This document shows positions 17,318-25,142 of a stretch of 33,338 nt of DNA, in pieces. The stretch's first letter is position 1. The number at the start of each line of letters is the position of its first letter. The notes beneath the pieces are model-generated. The model was not told the origin of the DNA and made no database searches. It saw nothing but the letters and a program-made list of their open reading frames with translations. The DNA comes from Companilactobacillus tucceti DSM 20183 (GTDB taxonomy: Bacteria > Bacillota > Bacilli > Lactobacillales > Lactobacillaceae), in contig NZ_AZDG01000025.1 of NCBI RefSeq assembly GCF_001434665.1, forward strand, positions 1-33,338, given 5' to 3'. The position numbers and the translations under genes were made by a program.

Positions 17318-17623
17318 ATGAATAAAAGTGAAGAAAATGTTCGTTTGATGATGGATCAGATTAGTGCCGCATATTCTGATGAGTCAGTCAAGGACTTACC
17401 AAATGTTAAATCAATGCTATTAAAATATGCAACGCAACTTAATAAAGATAGTTATTGTGATTTAATAGCTACAAAATTATGTAAGGAAATATCACTATAT
17501 TATTTCCAAAATAAAGAGACTTTTCCTAAAGCTCTAATTACTTTATATGGGCAATTAAAGCCTAAAGCAGTTCGATATGATGCTGAAGCCGTAGCATCAT
17601 TCATGCTTCCTGTTTGGTTTTAA
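17318..17623 (+). CDS. Class IIa-type bacteriocin immunity protein (orphan)
   Basis: This 101-residue protein without membrane helices is predicted to be all-helical. The segment KEISLYYFQNKETFPKALI, followed by TLYGQLKPKA, closely parallels the third and fourth helices of pediocin-like immunity proteins. The carnobacteriocin B2 immunity protein has a comparable ISSYYLSHK...TIYTQI stretch. Such proteins bind the mannose PTS permease-bacteriocin complex from the cytosolic side and protect the cell. No bacteriocin structural gene with a double-glycine leader is visible nearby, so this is an orphan immunity gene of a kind common in lactobacilli. It follows apbE by 51 bp and may be co-transcribed or use its own promoter. 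The family call rests on motif similarity only. Confidence 0.65.
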   Translation: MNKSEENVRLMMDQISAAYSDESVKDLPNVKSMLLKYATQLNKDSYCDLIATKLCKEISLYYFQNKETFPKALITLYGQLKPKAVRYDAEAVASFMLPVWF

Positions 17624-17660
17624 TTAAATCTGTTTAATGAGTGGATTTGTATATTATTAG

Positions 17661-17689
17661 TTCTCCAATATTTTAAATATTGATATAAT
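17661..17689 (+). promoter_or_regulatory. Extended -10 promoter for the cyclophilin gene
   Basis: TGATATAAT (17681-17689) is an extended -10 box. A weak -35, TTCTCC (17661-17666), lies 17 bp upstream of TATAAT. Confidence 0.5.
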
Positions 17690-17733
17690 TAAAATACGAT
17701 TATTTTTGGAAATAGACTGAAAAGAGGAAAACT

Positions 17734-18312
17734 ATGTATCCACAATTAGATTTAGATAATGCTACAGGTACTAAAGTTACAATTAAGACTAATCATGGCG
17801 ATATTAAGATCCAACTTTTTGACGAACTTGTTCCTAAGACCGTTAAAAACTTTGTTGAATTAGCCAAAAAAGATTACTACAAAGGTGTAATTTTCCATCG
17901 TGTGATTCCTGACTTTATGATTCAAGGTGGAGACCCTACTGGGACTGGAATGGGCGGAGAAAGTATTTATGGCCAAGCCTTTGAAGATGAATTTTCCGAT
18001 CAACTTTATAATTTAGACGGTGCTTTATCAATGGCTAACTCAGGTCCAAATACTAATGGTAGCCAATTCTTTATCGTTTCAAATCAAAACTTACCAAAGC
18101 GCATGCTTAAACAAATGGCACCCGCCGGCTATCCAGAGGAAATTATTGCCGCTTATAAAAACGGTGGAACCCCTTGGTTAGATCACAGACATACCGTGTT
18201 TGGACAAGTAATAGATGGTATGGACGTCGTTAGAGAAATTGCACGTGCTAAACGTGACCGTAATGATAAACCGCAAGAAGATATCGTTATGGAAGCCGTT
18301 GAAGTATGTTAG
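17734..18312 (+). CDS. ppiB: Peptidyl-prolyl cis-trans isomerase, cyclophilin type
   Basis: The 192-residue cytosolic cyclophilin catalyses cis-trans isomerisation of proline peptide bonds in folding proteins. Core motifs are present: [22 protein letters not shown] (catalytic Arg in FHRV), [18 protein letters not shown], and [14 protein letters not shown]. There is no signal sequence. An insertion of about 15 residues after the FFI strand ([19 protein letters not shown]) is larger than in E. coli PpiB but common in lactobacilli. Start ATG 17734 has AGAGGA upstream. The type-A hairpin element A2 starts directly at the stop codon and may form its 3' end. Confidence 0.95.
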   Translation: MYPQLDLDNATGTKVTIKTNHGDIKIQLFDELVPKTVKNFVELAKKDYYKGVIFHRVIPDFMIQGGDPTGTGMGGESIYGQAFEDEFSDQLYNLDGALSMANSGPNTNGSQFFIVSNQNLPKRMLKQMAPAGYPEEIIAAYKNGGTPWLDHRHTVFGQVIDGMDVVREIARAKRDRNDKPQEDIVMEAVEVC

Positions 18313-18430
18313 AGCGCAGCTAAACACGTTCAGCTTTCGAGCATTAAAGTAAAATTGACCCAGCAACCTGAAGGTTGCTGGGTCAATTTTATTTTAAGCG
18401 GAAAAAGTTGTGTTTAGCTGCGCGTTTCGG
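18311..18430 (+). repeat. Intergenic hairpin element, type A, copy A2
   Basis: The outer stem is a perfect 14 bp: GCGCAGCTAAACAC (18314-18327) with GTGTTTAGCTGCGC (18410-18423). Conserved blocks TTCAGCTTTCGAGCATTAA and TTAAGCGGAAAAAGTTGTGT follow inside. The inner stem is a perfect 18 bp (18351-18368 with 18373-18390). It begins with AGAGCG overlapping the ppiB stop. Outer and inner stems are unrelated in sequence to those of A1 and A3. Confidence 0.85.
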
Positions 18431-18487
18431 CTGCATATCAAGGAAAAACAAAAGGAGAAAACCAAACTAAATTATCTATGTAGAAAT

Positions 18488-18583
18488 GTTAAGCAAAAAA
18501 AGCTGTGTTTAGCTGCGCGTTTCAGCTGCACATCATGTTTATAGCGGTTTTAAGCAAAAAAGCCATGTCTATCTGTCACCTAT
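18488..18583 (+). repeat. Two partial right arms of the type-A element
   Basis: TTAAGCAAAAAAAGCTGTGT (18489-18508), continuing into TTAGCTGCGCGTTTCAGCTGC, repeats the right arm and 3' flank of A2. A second, more diverged right-arm copy follows at 18549-18575 (TTTTAAGCAAAAAAGCCATG). Neither has a left arm nearby. They look like remnants of duplication beside A2 and abut the 3' end of the DUF2200 gene. Confidence 0.6.
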
Positions 18584-18930
18584 TTACGAAGAATATTCTC
18601 CATTTTTTTACCCTTAGCCACTTCATCAACCAATTTATCCATATAACGAATCTTTTGCATCAGCGGATCTTCAATTTCTTCAACTCTAACCCCACAAATA
18701 ACACCTTTAATAAGTTTTGCATTTTCATTCATGTGAGGTGCGTTGTCAAAGAAATCTTTAAGTGTCGTTTCTTGGTCTATTTGTTGTTGCATAGAGTCCT
18801 TGTCATAGCCTGTGAGCCAATAAATAACTTTATTTAAGTCATTAATGTCTCTTTCTTTTCTCTCGATTTTTTGGACATACATGGGATAGATACTGCTGAA
18901 AGTCATTTTAAAAATTTTATCGTTTGTCAT
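18580..18930 (-). CDS. DUF2200 family protein
   Basis: The 116-residue soluble protein matches the DUF2200 family nearly end to end: FSSIYPMYVQKIERKERD, VIYWLTGYDKDS, a variable acidic middle, and the highly conserved LIKGVICGVRVEEIEDPLMQ segment (cited by its key residues GVICGVRVEEIEDPLM), then YMDKLVDEVAKGKKMENILR. No biochemical function is established for the family. Start ATG at 18928-18930 has AGAGGAT upstream. It stands alone, convergent with ppiB, with type-A repeat remnants overlapping its 3' edge. Confidence 0.93.
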   Translation of the reverse strand: MTNDKIFKMTFSSIYPMYVQKIERKERDINDLNKVIYWLTGYDKDSMQQQIDQETTLKDFFDNAPHMNENAKLIKGVICGVRVEEIEDPLMQKIRYMDKLVDEVAKGKKMENILRK

Positions 18931-19326
18931 ATATTTATCCTCTAAAATTAGTTAATTACAGTATAAAGGAATCACGTATTTTAGAGTATAGAATTAATTC
19001 AATAAACTAGACAAAATAGTCAAATACATGTCAATATATGTATAAACAGCTTTGAATTTTTGATGCTATTTTAAAAATTGATTTAGGAAAATAAATGTAT
19101 GGGTTTTCAATTATTATATTGATATTTAAATCATAAATTTTCTTAAAATAAAATAGCTTATCCTTAAAAGATGCTTGGATAAGTATGACGAATCGTCTAT
19201 CATTAATTTGTGAAATTTAGCTTACCGAAACTTAATAGATGATATAATGAATTTTCATGAATTAATTATTAAGTAGTAAGAATTTTTTCAAAGATGTATG
19301 TTTTAAAAAGATGGAGGAAACAACCA
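18931..19326. other. 396-bp AT-rich intergenic region with asnB promoter
   Basis: No ORF or stable structure is seen. An extended -10, TGATATAAT (19240-19248), is the best asnB promoter; its -35 is weak (GCTTAC 19220-19225). The ribosome site GGAGG lies at 19313-19317. No T-box core GGGTGG is present, so asnB is not controlled like asnA. Confidence 0.5.
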
Positions 19327-21285
19327 ATGTGTGGAATTATTGCCTTTAGCGATATCGCAACTATGCAAAAAGAATCAACGATTGAGTCGATGATGGAAAT
19401 GATTCGTCACCGTGGACCTAATGTCGATGGTGGTGGTCATTTTATAAAAGATCAAATTGCTATGGGATTTTGCCGATTAAGTATTATTGATTTAGACGGT
19501 GGGGCACAACCTTTGTCAAACGAAGACGGATCTATCGTTATTACCTTTAATGGTGAGATCTATAACTTTAAAGAACTTCGCGAAGAATTATTAGAAAAGG
19601 GTCACACATTTAAAACTAAAGCTGATACAGAAGTATTATTACATGGATATGAAGAATGGGGTATGGAAGGTACTTTGAACCGAGTTCGTGGTATGTTTGC
19701 TTACCTCATTTGGGATGATAATAAGAAGGCACTTTACGGTGCTAGAGATTTCTTTGGAATCAAACCGTTATACTACTATAAACGTGGTGATACATTTATT
19801 GTTGGTTCAGAAATCAAAGCTTTCTTGGAACATCCTCATTTTAAAAAGGAATTAAATAAGAGAGCTCTAAAATCATATTTGATGAATCAATATAATGATT
19901 TGCATGAAACATTCTTTAAGGGAGTTTACAGATTCCCTGCAGGTCACTGGTTTGAATTAAAAGATAACAAGTTTACGACTCATAAATATTGGGATGCTAA
20001 ATACGATATCAATAAAACTAGAACTGAAGAAGAGACAATTGATGAAATTGATAAAACGGTTCAAGAATCAATTAAAATGCATAATGTTGCCGACGTTCCA
20101 GTAGGAAGCTTTTTATCTGAGGGTGTTGACTCAAGTTATGTAACTTCTGTTTTGAAGCCTCATGAAGTATTCAGTGTTAACTTTGATAATGGACCTTATA
20201 ACGAAGCAACGGCCGCAGAAGAGTTGGCCAACCGTGAAGGATTAAACTTCAATAAGACAACCGTTACAGGTGATGAAGCGTTTGAAGATTTTGCCGAGAT
20301 TCAATATCACATGGATGAACCAGATGGTAATCCATCAGTTATTCCTTTGTGGTACTTGTGTCGTTTAGCACGTAAGAAAGTTACCGTTGTATTATCAGGT
20401 GAAGGTGCTGATGAGCTATTCGCCGGATATATAAACTATGGTATGCACACTGAAAGTAAAATTGTTAAGCACGTTTCAAGTGCTTTAAAGAAATTACCTC
20501 GAGGTGCTCGCTATACTCTAGCCAAGGGAATCAATAAGCTACCTGCGTTCCCAGGTAAAGTTCATATGTATACTTGGCTAGCAAATCCAGCAAGTTATTA
20601 TACTGGTGAGTCAGTTGTTTATGACTTAAATCAACCAGTTATTTTCACTTCTCGTCAAGCAAACAATATTTTGAAGCCTGCTTATCATGACGACAGAACT
20701 GTTAAGGATACCTATTATGATGACTTCCAACGTGTTAAAGACGCTGATAGTGTTAAACAGATGCAATATATCGATTTACATCACTTTATGTTAAATGATA
20801 TTTTACAAAAAGCTGATAAGATCTCAATGGCACATTCATTGGAATTACGTGTACCATTCTTGGATAGAAAAGTAGCAGAGTTAGCTAATACTATTCCAAC
20901 AGAAATGTTATTTAATAGCAAAGGTACCAAATGGGCCTTGCGTCAAGCAGCCTTAAAACATTTACCAGAAGATTGGGCTAACCGTCCTAAATTGGGATTC
21001 CCAGTACCTGTTAAATCGTGGTTACGTGAAGAGAAATATTATAATAAAGTTCGAGAATTATTCAGTGAAGATTGGGTCAACGAATTGTTTGATCAAGATA
21101 GAATTTTAAAATTGTTGCGTGATAACTTTGAAAGTAAAATCGACGGACGACGTCAAGTTTGGACAATCTTTACATTCTTAACTTGGTATAAGTTGTACTT
21201 TGTTGACTTTGAAGAAGCACGTAAGAAATATGAACACGTTCAACCTGATGTTAAAGAGTTTATGGATAGTGGTAAATTAGTTTAG
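19327..21285 (+). CDS. asnB: Asparagine synthase, glutamine-hydrolysing
   Basis: This 652-residue enzyme makes asparagine from aspartate with glutamine as nitrogen donor. The start at ATG 19327 gives the required MCGIIAF N-terminus with catalytic Cys2; GGAGG sits upstream, and the frame upstream to 19294 is not coding. The class II amidotransferase domain shows RHRGPN, FNGEIYNF and ADTEVLLHGY. The synthetase domain has the PPi-loop motif at 263-270 as LSEGVDSS, where most family members have SGGxDSS, so the first glycine is E265. LSGEGADELFAGY and HSLELRVPFLDRKVAE are normal. Similar Glu forms may occur in lactobacilli, so I do not call it inactive. A type-A hairpin begins right after the stop. 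Confidence 0.95.
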   Translation: MCGIIAFSDIATMQKESTIESMMEMIRHRGPNVDGGGHFIKDQIAMGFCRLSIIDLDGGAQPLSNEDGSIVITFNGEIYNFKELREELLEKGHTFKTKADTEVLLHGYEEWGMEGTLNRVRGMFAYLIWDDNKKALYGARDFFGIKPLYYYKRGDTFIVGSEIKAFLEHPHFKKELNKRALKSYLMNQYNDLHETFFKGVYRFPAGHWFELKDNKFTTHKYWDAKYDINKTRTEEETIDEIDKTVQESIKMHNVADVPVGSFLSEGVDSSYVTSVLKPHEVFSVNFDNGPYNEATAAEELANREGLNFNKTTVTGDEAFEDFAEIQYHMDEPDGNPSVIPLWYLCRLARKKVTVVLSGEGADELFAGYINYGMHTESKIVKHVSSALKKLPRGARYTLAKGINKLPAFPGKVHMYTWLANPASYYTGESVVYDLNQPVIFTSRQANNILKPAYHDDRTVKDTYYDDFQRVKDADSVKQMQYIDLHHFMLNDILQKADKISMAHSLELRVPFLDRKVAELANTIPTEMLFNSKGTKWALRQAALKHLPEDWANRPKLGFPVPVKSWLREEKYYNKVRELFSEDWVNELFDQDRILKLLRDNFESKIDGRRQVWTIFTFLTWYKLYFVDFEEARKKYEHVQPDVKEFMDSGKLV

Positions 21286-21409
21286 AGAGCGTATAAAAAC
21301 ACGTTCAACTTTCGAGCATTAAGGCAAATACCCCTTGTCAATCCGATTTTGGATTGACAAGGGGTATTTGTGTTAAGCGGAAAAAGTTGTGTTTTTATGC
21401 GCGTTTAGG
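21286..21409 (+). repeat. Intergenic hairpin element, type A, copy A3
   Basis: The outer stem is GCGTATAAAAACAC (21289-21302) with GTGTTTTTATGCGC (21389-21402), 13 Watson-Crick pairs plus one U-G. Conserved blocks TTCAACTTTCGAGCATTAA and TTAAGCGGAAAAAGTTGTGT follow. The inner stem is a perfect 20 bp (21325-21344 with 21351-21370). It begins AGAGCG immediately after the asnB stop. Confidence 0.85.
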
Positions 21410-21451
21410 CAAGCAAGTTTGAGAAAACTATTTACGTCATAGTCGCATTCC

Positions 21452-22093
21452 TTACTTGTGTAAAGTATTAATAATAATTTTTTCAATAGATTCTAAGTCT
21501 TCATCTTCATTTTTAATCGTTTCAGGTAAAAAGTGTTGTTGAAGAAAATAGGGTAGTAACTGGCCTATTATTGTTCTAATAGTTTCCATAGGTGTGAAAT
21601 CTTCTCGAACTTGATGGGTACTCTGTAGGGCTTTAATAACTTTCTTGGTAAAAACAGGTCGTGAATCAAAAACTAATTTAGAAAATAACTTTCTAATATC
21701 AGGATTTATTAATAATTCAGAGAATAAAATCAAAACGGAATCAGTATTTTCTTTTAGAAACTTATAACGATCATTCACTACAAAGTGAATTAGTGTTTCC
21801 AAATTGCCACTATGCTTTTCAAAGTTATCAAAAAAATCGTCTCGATACATAGGAATAAAGTTTTGAATAATTGGAGTTAATATATCCATCAGTAAATCTT
21901 GTTTAGTTTTAAAATATTTGAAGATGGTTGCTTGACTGATGCCAGCTTTTTCTGCAATTTGAGCGGTGGAAGTACCGTCGTATCCATTTTGAGCAAAAAG
22001 TTCTAATCCGGCTAATAGTGCTGACCTTTTACCTTTAGGCATTTTTTGTGCATCTAACCAGTCGCGATAATTGTTGAAAATATTACTTTCCAT
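21452..22093 (-). CDS. TetR/AcrR-family transcriptional regulator
   Basis: The 213-residue regulator has an N-terminal TetR helix-turn-helix at about 25-70: LFAQNGYDGTSTAQIAEKAG then ISQATIFKYFKTKQDLLMDI. The C-terminal ligand domain is helical and not assignable to a ligand. It is the third gene of an ABC exporter operon, 11 bp after the permease, so it is probably an autoregulating repressor of that exporter. A near-perfect GTGAGTGATTACTCAC palindrome overlies the operon promoter region at 23984-23999 and is the likely operator. Start ATG at 22091-22093 has AAAGGAG upstream. Confidence 0.92.
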   Translation of the reverse strand: MESNIFNNYRDWLDAQKMPKGKRSALLAGLELFAQNGYDGTSTAQIAEKAGISQATIFKYFKTKQDLLMDILTPIIQNFIPMYRDDFFDNFEKHSGNLETLIHFVVNDRYKFLKENTDSVLILFSELLINPDIRKLFSKLVFDSRPVFTKKVIKALQSTHQVREDFTPMETIRTIIGQLLPYFLQQHFLPETIKNEDEDLESIEKIIINTLHK

Positions 22094-22104
22094 AACTAAC
22101 TCCT

Positions 22105-23241
22105 TTATACTTTGCGATAACGTTTTAATCCAACTATGTTTAGGAATGTCAAGACGACTAAGAATATAAGTAAGACACCGATATCTGATCCTAATGAACT
22201 TAATCCTTGTCCTTGCATGATAACTCTTGTGGCGGCATCACCAGAATATTTTATTGGAATGATGTATGAAATGTCCTTTACCCAGCTAGCCATTGAGTCT
22301 AATGGGATGATACCTGAGAAGAATATTTGTGGGATGACCAAGATAGGAATGAATTGCATCATCTGAAATTCTGAGTTTGCAAAAGTTGAAACAAGAATAC
22401 CAAAGGATAGTGCAACTAATGCTAATACCAAATTGATCAATATTACGTAGAATATATTTCCTACGACTTGGATTCCTAGTAGCCATACGGTTACCATAAC
22501 GATAATAATTGTTTGAATAACAGCTAGAATACCATAACTTGCCATGTATCCAAAGACTATCTCATGTCTTTTAACGGGTGTGGCAAGTAGACGATCCAAA
22601 GTTCCACTCGTACGTTCTTTTAGAAGTGCCATACCTGATATTAAGAATACAAAGAAGAACACGAAAAATCCTATGAGGATAGGTAATATTTTATCGAAGA
22701 ATCCAGTATTGGAGTCACCATAAACATAATGATTAGTAATCCTAGGTTTTGAATCAGCTTTTTTTGATTGAATATTATTATTCGCAGAAGCATTAGGCAT
22801 TTGGCTCTGTACCTTAGTTAAAGCTGATGAAGCTAAAGTTAGTTTTGATTTGAGAGTTGAGATAGTAGTGTCAGTCATGGCATTTTTAAAAGCCATTTTA
22901 ACAGCTACTGTCTTGGTAGAATCTGTATTTGCATATGTTAAATCATAATCGTTATTTTTCTTTTGAATGATTGCATCAACTTTATCATCCTTTAAGGCCT
23001 TTTTTGCTGCCTTTTTAGTGTCATATTTAGTGACACTGACATGCTTAGTTTGTTCGAGATTGGAATTTAAACTTGAAGGCATTGAGACTGTTGCTATATC
23101 AACATCAGTTGTTGAATTGGAATTAAAGATAAAACTCAATAGTATAAGTATTAACACTGGAGCTAAAAACATTAATGCTAGGGTTCTTTTATCTCTGAAG
23201 AGTTCTTTTAAAACTCTATTCATAATTGATATTATTCGCAT
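22105..23241 (-). CDS. ABC-2 type exporter permease
   Basis: This 378-residue membrane protein of the ABC2 permease class (drug or lipid exporter) has one N-terminal helix (about 21-40). A roughly 145-residue external domain follows, with repeats of Lys/Asp and the stretch KKAAKKALKDDKVDAIIQKK. Then come five helices from about residue 185, including LLKERTSGTLDRLLATPVKR, a family hallmark joining helices 2 and 3. The start codon overlaps the ATPase stop in TAATG, so translation is coupled. Substrate is not predictable. TetR-regulated exporters of this kind often respond to membrane-active compounds. Confidence 0.9.
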   Translation of the reverse strand: MRIISIMNRVLKELFRDKRTLALMFLAPVLILILLSFIFNSNSTTDVDIATVSMPSSLNSNLEQTKHVSVTKYDTKKAAKKALKDDKVDAIIQKKNNDYDLTYANTDSTKTVAVKMAFKNAMTDTTISTLKSKLTLASSALTKVQSQMPNASANNNIQSKKADSKPRITNHYVYGDSNTGFFDKILPILIGFFVFFFVFLISGMALLKERTSGTLDRLLATPVKRHEIVFGYMASYGILAVIQTIIIVMVTVWLLGIQVVGNIFYVILINLVLALVALSFGILVSTFANSEFQMMQFIPILVIPQIFFSGIIPLDSMASWVKDISYIIPIKYSGDAATRVIMQGQGLSSLGSDIGVLLIFLVVLTFLNIVGLKRYRKV

Positions 23242-23963
23242 TATAAAACACCTTCCGCCTTTAAAAATACATTTTCAATGGAATCAACTTCGTATTGCAT
23301 TTTGAGTACATCTGGTTTATCAAAGGCCATTACTTTCCCGTCAAGTAGTAGGGCAACTTTATCGGTTAACTCTGCCTCGTCCATAACGTGCGTTGTAATT
23401 AAAATACTTCTATCTTCGTCTCTGATGTGTTGTAATTCTTTCCAGACTTGTCTTCTTAAAGCTGGATCAATACCAACTGTAGGTTCATCTAAAATTAATA
23501 ATTTTGGTTGACCTATAAGTGCGATTGCTAATGATAAACGACGCATCATACCACCTGAATATCCACTGACTCTTTTGTTTAAATCGTCTGTTAAGTCAAC
23601 GACGTTAGCAACGTGTTTGATTTCTTCAGCTGTGTCTTTTTTGGATAATCCTTTCATGGCTGCAAAAAATTGCATATTTTCTTTTCCAGATAAATCTTCA
23701 TACAAAGCATCGGTCTGTGCCATGTATCCAATGTTTGCTAGCAACTGGCGATTAGGCATTGTTTCACCAAAGACTTTCGCAACCCCTCCATCGGCCACTT
23801 CCATTCCTAGAGCAGTTTTAATAACTGTTGATTTACCAGCACCTGATGGACCGATCAATCCAACGATTTCACCAGTGTAAACATCAAGATCGATATCTTT
23901 TAAAACTGTTTGATTACCGAATTTCTTTACTAAATGTTTTAGGGAGATGGTTGTGTCTGTCAT
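23241..23963 (-). CDS. ABC exporter ATP-binding protein
   Basis: This 240-residue ATPase energises the adjacent permease. Walker A is GPSGAGKST at 38-46. The signature is VSGYSGGMMRRLSLA, Walker B LLILDEPTVGIDP, and the switch histidine lies in LITTHVMDEAE. The GMMRRLSLA form is typical of ABC-2 drug/antibiotic exporters (DrrA/CcmA-like). Start ATG 23961-23963 follows AAAGGAGG. The open frame reaching 23999 would read through the operator palindrome and is not the gene start. It is the first gene of an ATPase-permease-TetR operon. Confidence 0.95.
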   Translation of the reverse strand: MTDTTISLKHLVKKFGNQTVLKDIDLDVYTGEIVGLIGPSGAGKSTVIKTALGMEVADGGVAKVFGETMPNRQLLANIGYMAQTDALYEDLSGKENMQFFAAMKGLSKKDTAEEIKHVANVVDLTDDLNKRVSGYSGGMMRRLSLAIALIGQPKLLILDEPTVGIDPALRRQVWKELQHIRDEDRSILITTHVMDEAELTDKVALLLDGKVMAFDKPDVLKMQYEVDSIENVFLKAEGVL

Positions 23964-23983
23964 AAAAGTTCCTCCTTTAGTAA

Positions 23984-24039
23984 GTGAGTGATTACTCACC
24001 TTTTGAAAATTAGTATAGCATCATTTGACGTACAGTCAA
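23984..24039 (-). promoter_or_regulatory. Promoter and TetR operator of the ABC exporter operon
   Basis: Minus-strand -35 TTGACT (24034-24039), 16 bp, -10 TATACT (24012-24017). Immediately downstream GTGAGTGATTACTCAC (23984-23999) is a 16-bp palindrome with one central mismatch pair, of the type bound by many TetR/AcrR repressors. It sits around the transcription start, where binding would block initiation. Confidence 0.8.
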
Positions 24040-24100
24040 TGAATTCATTCATAGATATTTTGAATATGATAAAATACCAATAGCACAAGGAGGGAACTAA

Positions 24101-24322
24101 ATGACATTTGAAAAGATTTTACCTAACATAAAAAATGGCGAAAAAGCCGTTCGTACAGGTTGGGAAGGCACAGAATTATTTATTATTTTGCAACAAGAAG
24201 GCAAGTTTGAAGGCGACGTTTTGAATCCATATTTTTTGATCAAAACTGAAGATGAAGCATATAGTATGTGGTCACCAACAGATTGCGATATTTTAGCTGA
24301 TGATTGGGAATTAGTTAAATAA
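24101..24322 (+). CDS. DUF2829 / Tad2-like small protein
   Basis: The 73-residue protein matches DUF2829: an N-terminal helix ILPNIKNGEKAVRTGW, a beta segment ELFIILQQ, and the C-terminal block MWSPTDCDILADDWELV. The ADDW ending is highly characteristic. Phage Tad2 proteins of this family sequester the signalling nucleotide made by the Thoeris defence system, and many phages carry them. Here the gene is chromosomal with no other phage genes nearby. Its stop overlaps the start of an SDR gene (TAATG), so it is expressed with a metabolic enzyme. Anti-defence activity is therefore uncertain; another nucleotide-binding role is possible. Start ATG 24101 has AAGGAGGG upstream. Confidence 0.85.
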   Translation: MTFEKILPNIKNGEKAVRTGWEGTELFIILQQEGKFEGDVLNPYFLIKTEDEAYSMWSPTDCDILADDWELVK

Positions 24323-25047
24323 TGGCCGAGGACTTTACCGATAAGGTTGTTTTGATAACTGGTGCAGCATCTGGAATTGGATTATCTCAAGCAAAATTAT
24401 TCAAAGATAATGGCGCAAAAGTGATTGCAGTTGATAAAAATGAAATCCCATTAGATGTTATGTCCTTTAATGGTGATGTTAGTCAAAGTGAATTTATTGA
24501 TAATCTATTTGATTCAATAAAAAGTAAATTTAATACGCTTGATATCGTTTGTAATACAGCTGGAATTTTGGATGGATATAGTCCAGTTACTGAGACGAGT
24601 TTGGAACAGTGGCAAAATATTTTAAACACTAATCTAACTAGTCAATTTATGGTCATAAAAAAAGCCTTACCAATGATGCTTGATAAAGGTAAAGGTGTCT
24701 TTGTTAATATGGCTTCTATTGCTGGGTTAGTAGCTAATGGTGGTGGCGTAGCTTATACAGCTTCTAAGCATGCGGTCATTGGAATGACCAAGCAACTTGA
24801 TATTGACTATGCCAATCAAGGTATAAGGGCTAATTGCATTGCTCCTGGAGCAATCGATACACCTATGAATGCCGCAGATTTTGCTGGAGATGGTAAAATG
24901 GCAAAGTGGGTAGCTGATCAGACACCTGCTAAACGATGGGCTAAACCAGAAGAAGTTGCTGAATTAGCACTTTTCTTAGCTAGTGATAGATCAGATTATA
25001 TTCACGGCAGTGTAGTACCAATAGATGGCGGTTGGACCGCTCAATAA
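24322..25047 (+). CDS. Short-chain dehydrogenase/reductase (FabG-like)
   Basis: The 241-residue classical SDR has the cofactor motif TGAASGIG (13-20), CNTAG in place of the usual NNAG, a catalytic serine in NMASIAG, and the Y145xxxK149 pair in AYTASKHAV. The tail VVPIDGGWTAQ is typical of FabG-like oxidoreductases. Substrate is unknown: 3-oxoacyl-ACP, acetoin/diacetyl or sugar alcohols are all possible. An acidic residue (D38 in VIAVDKNE) follows strand 2, favouring NAD(H) over NADP(H). It is translationally coupled to the Tad2-like gene. The queT leader follows 26 bp after its stop. Confidence 0.93.
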   Translation: MAEDFTDKVVLITGAASGIGLSQAKLFKDNGAKVIAVDKNEIPLDVMSFNGDVSQSEFIDNLFDSIKSKFNTLDIVCNTAGILDGYSPVTETSLEQWQNILNTNLTSQFMVIKKALPMMLDKGKGVFVNMASIAGLVANGGGVAYTASKHAVIGMTKQLDIDYANQGIRANCIAPGAIDTPMNAADFAGDGKMAKWVADQTPAKRWAKPEEVAELALFLASDRSDYIHGSVVPIDGGWTAQ

Positions 25048-25073
25048 AATAAAATGATATGCAAAATGCATTC

Positions 25074-25137
25074 ACTACGACACTTAATCTACCTTTGGTC
25101 GTAGTTATTACTAACCAAATATGGTTACAAAGGGGAA
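25074..25137 (+). promoter_or_regulatory. preQ1-II riboswitch of queT
   Basis: Stem ACTACGAC (25074-25081) pairs with GTCGTAGT (25098-25105). Its loop contains CTTAATCT and CCTTTG (25092-25097). CCTTTG pairs with CAAAGG (25128-25133), closing an H-type pseudoknot over the ribosome site AAAGGGG. A small hairpin AACC/GGTT (25113-25116, 25123-25126) lies between. This layout matches preQ1-II (COG4708) riboswitches, which repress translation when preQ1 binds. Confidence 0.9.
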
Positions 25138-25142
25138 TTATA

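Noticed and set aside
25059-25142. Upstream start for queT
   Set aside because: The sequence is the preQ1-II aptamer, and the encoded extension has no counterpart in the family.
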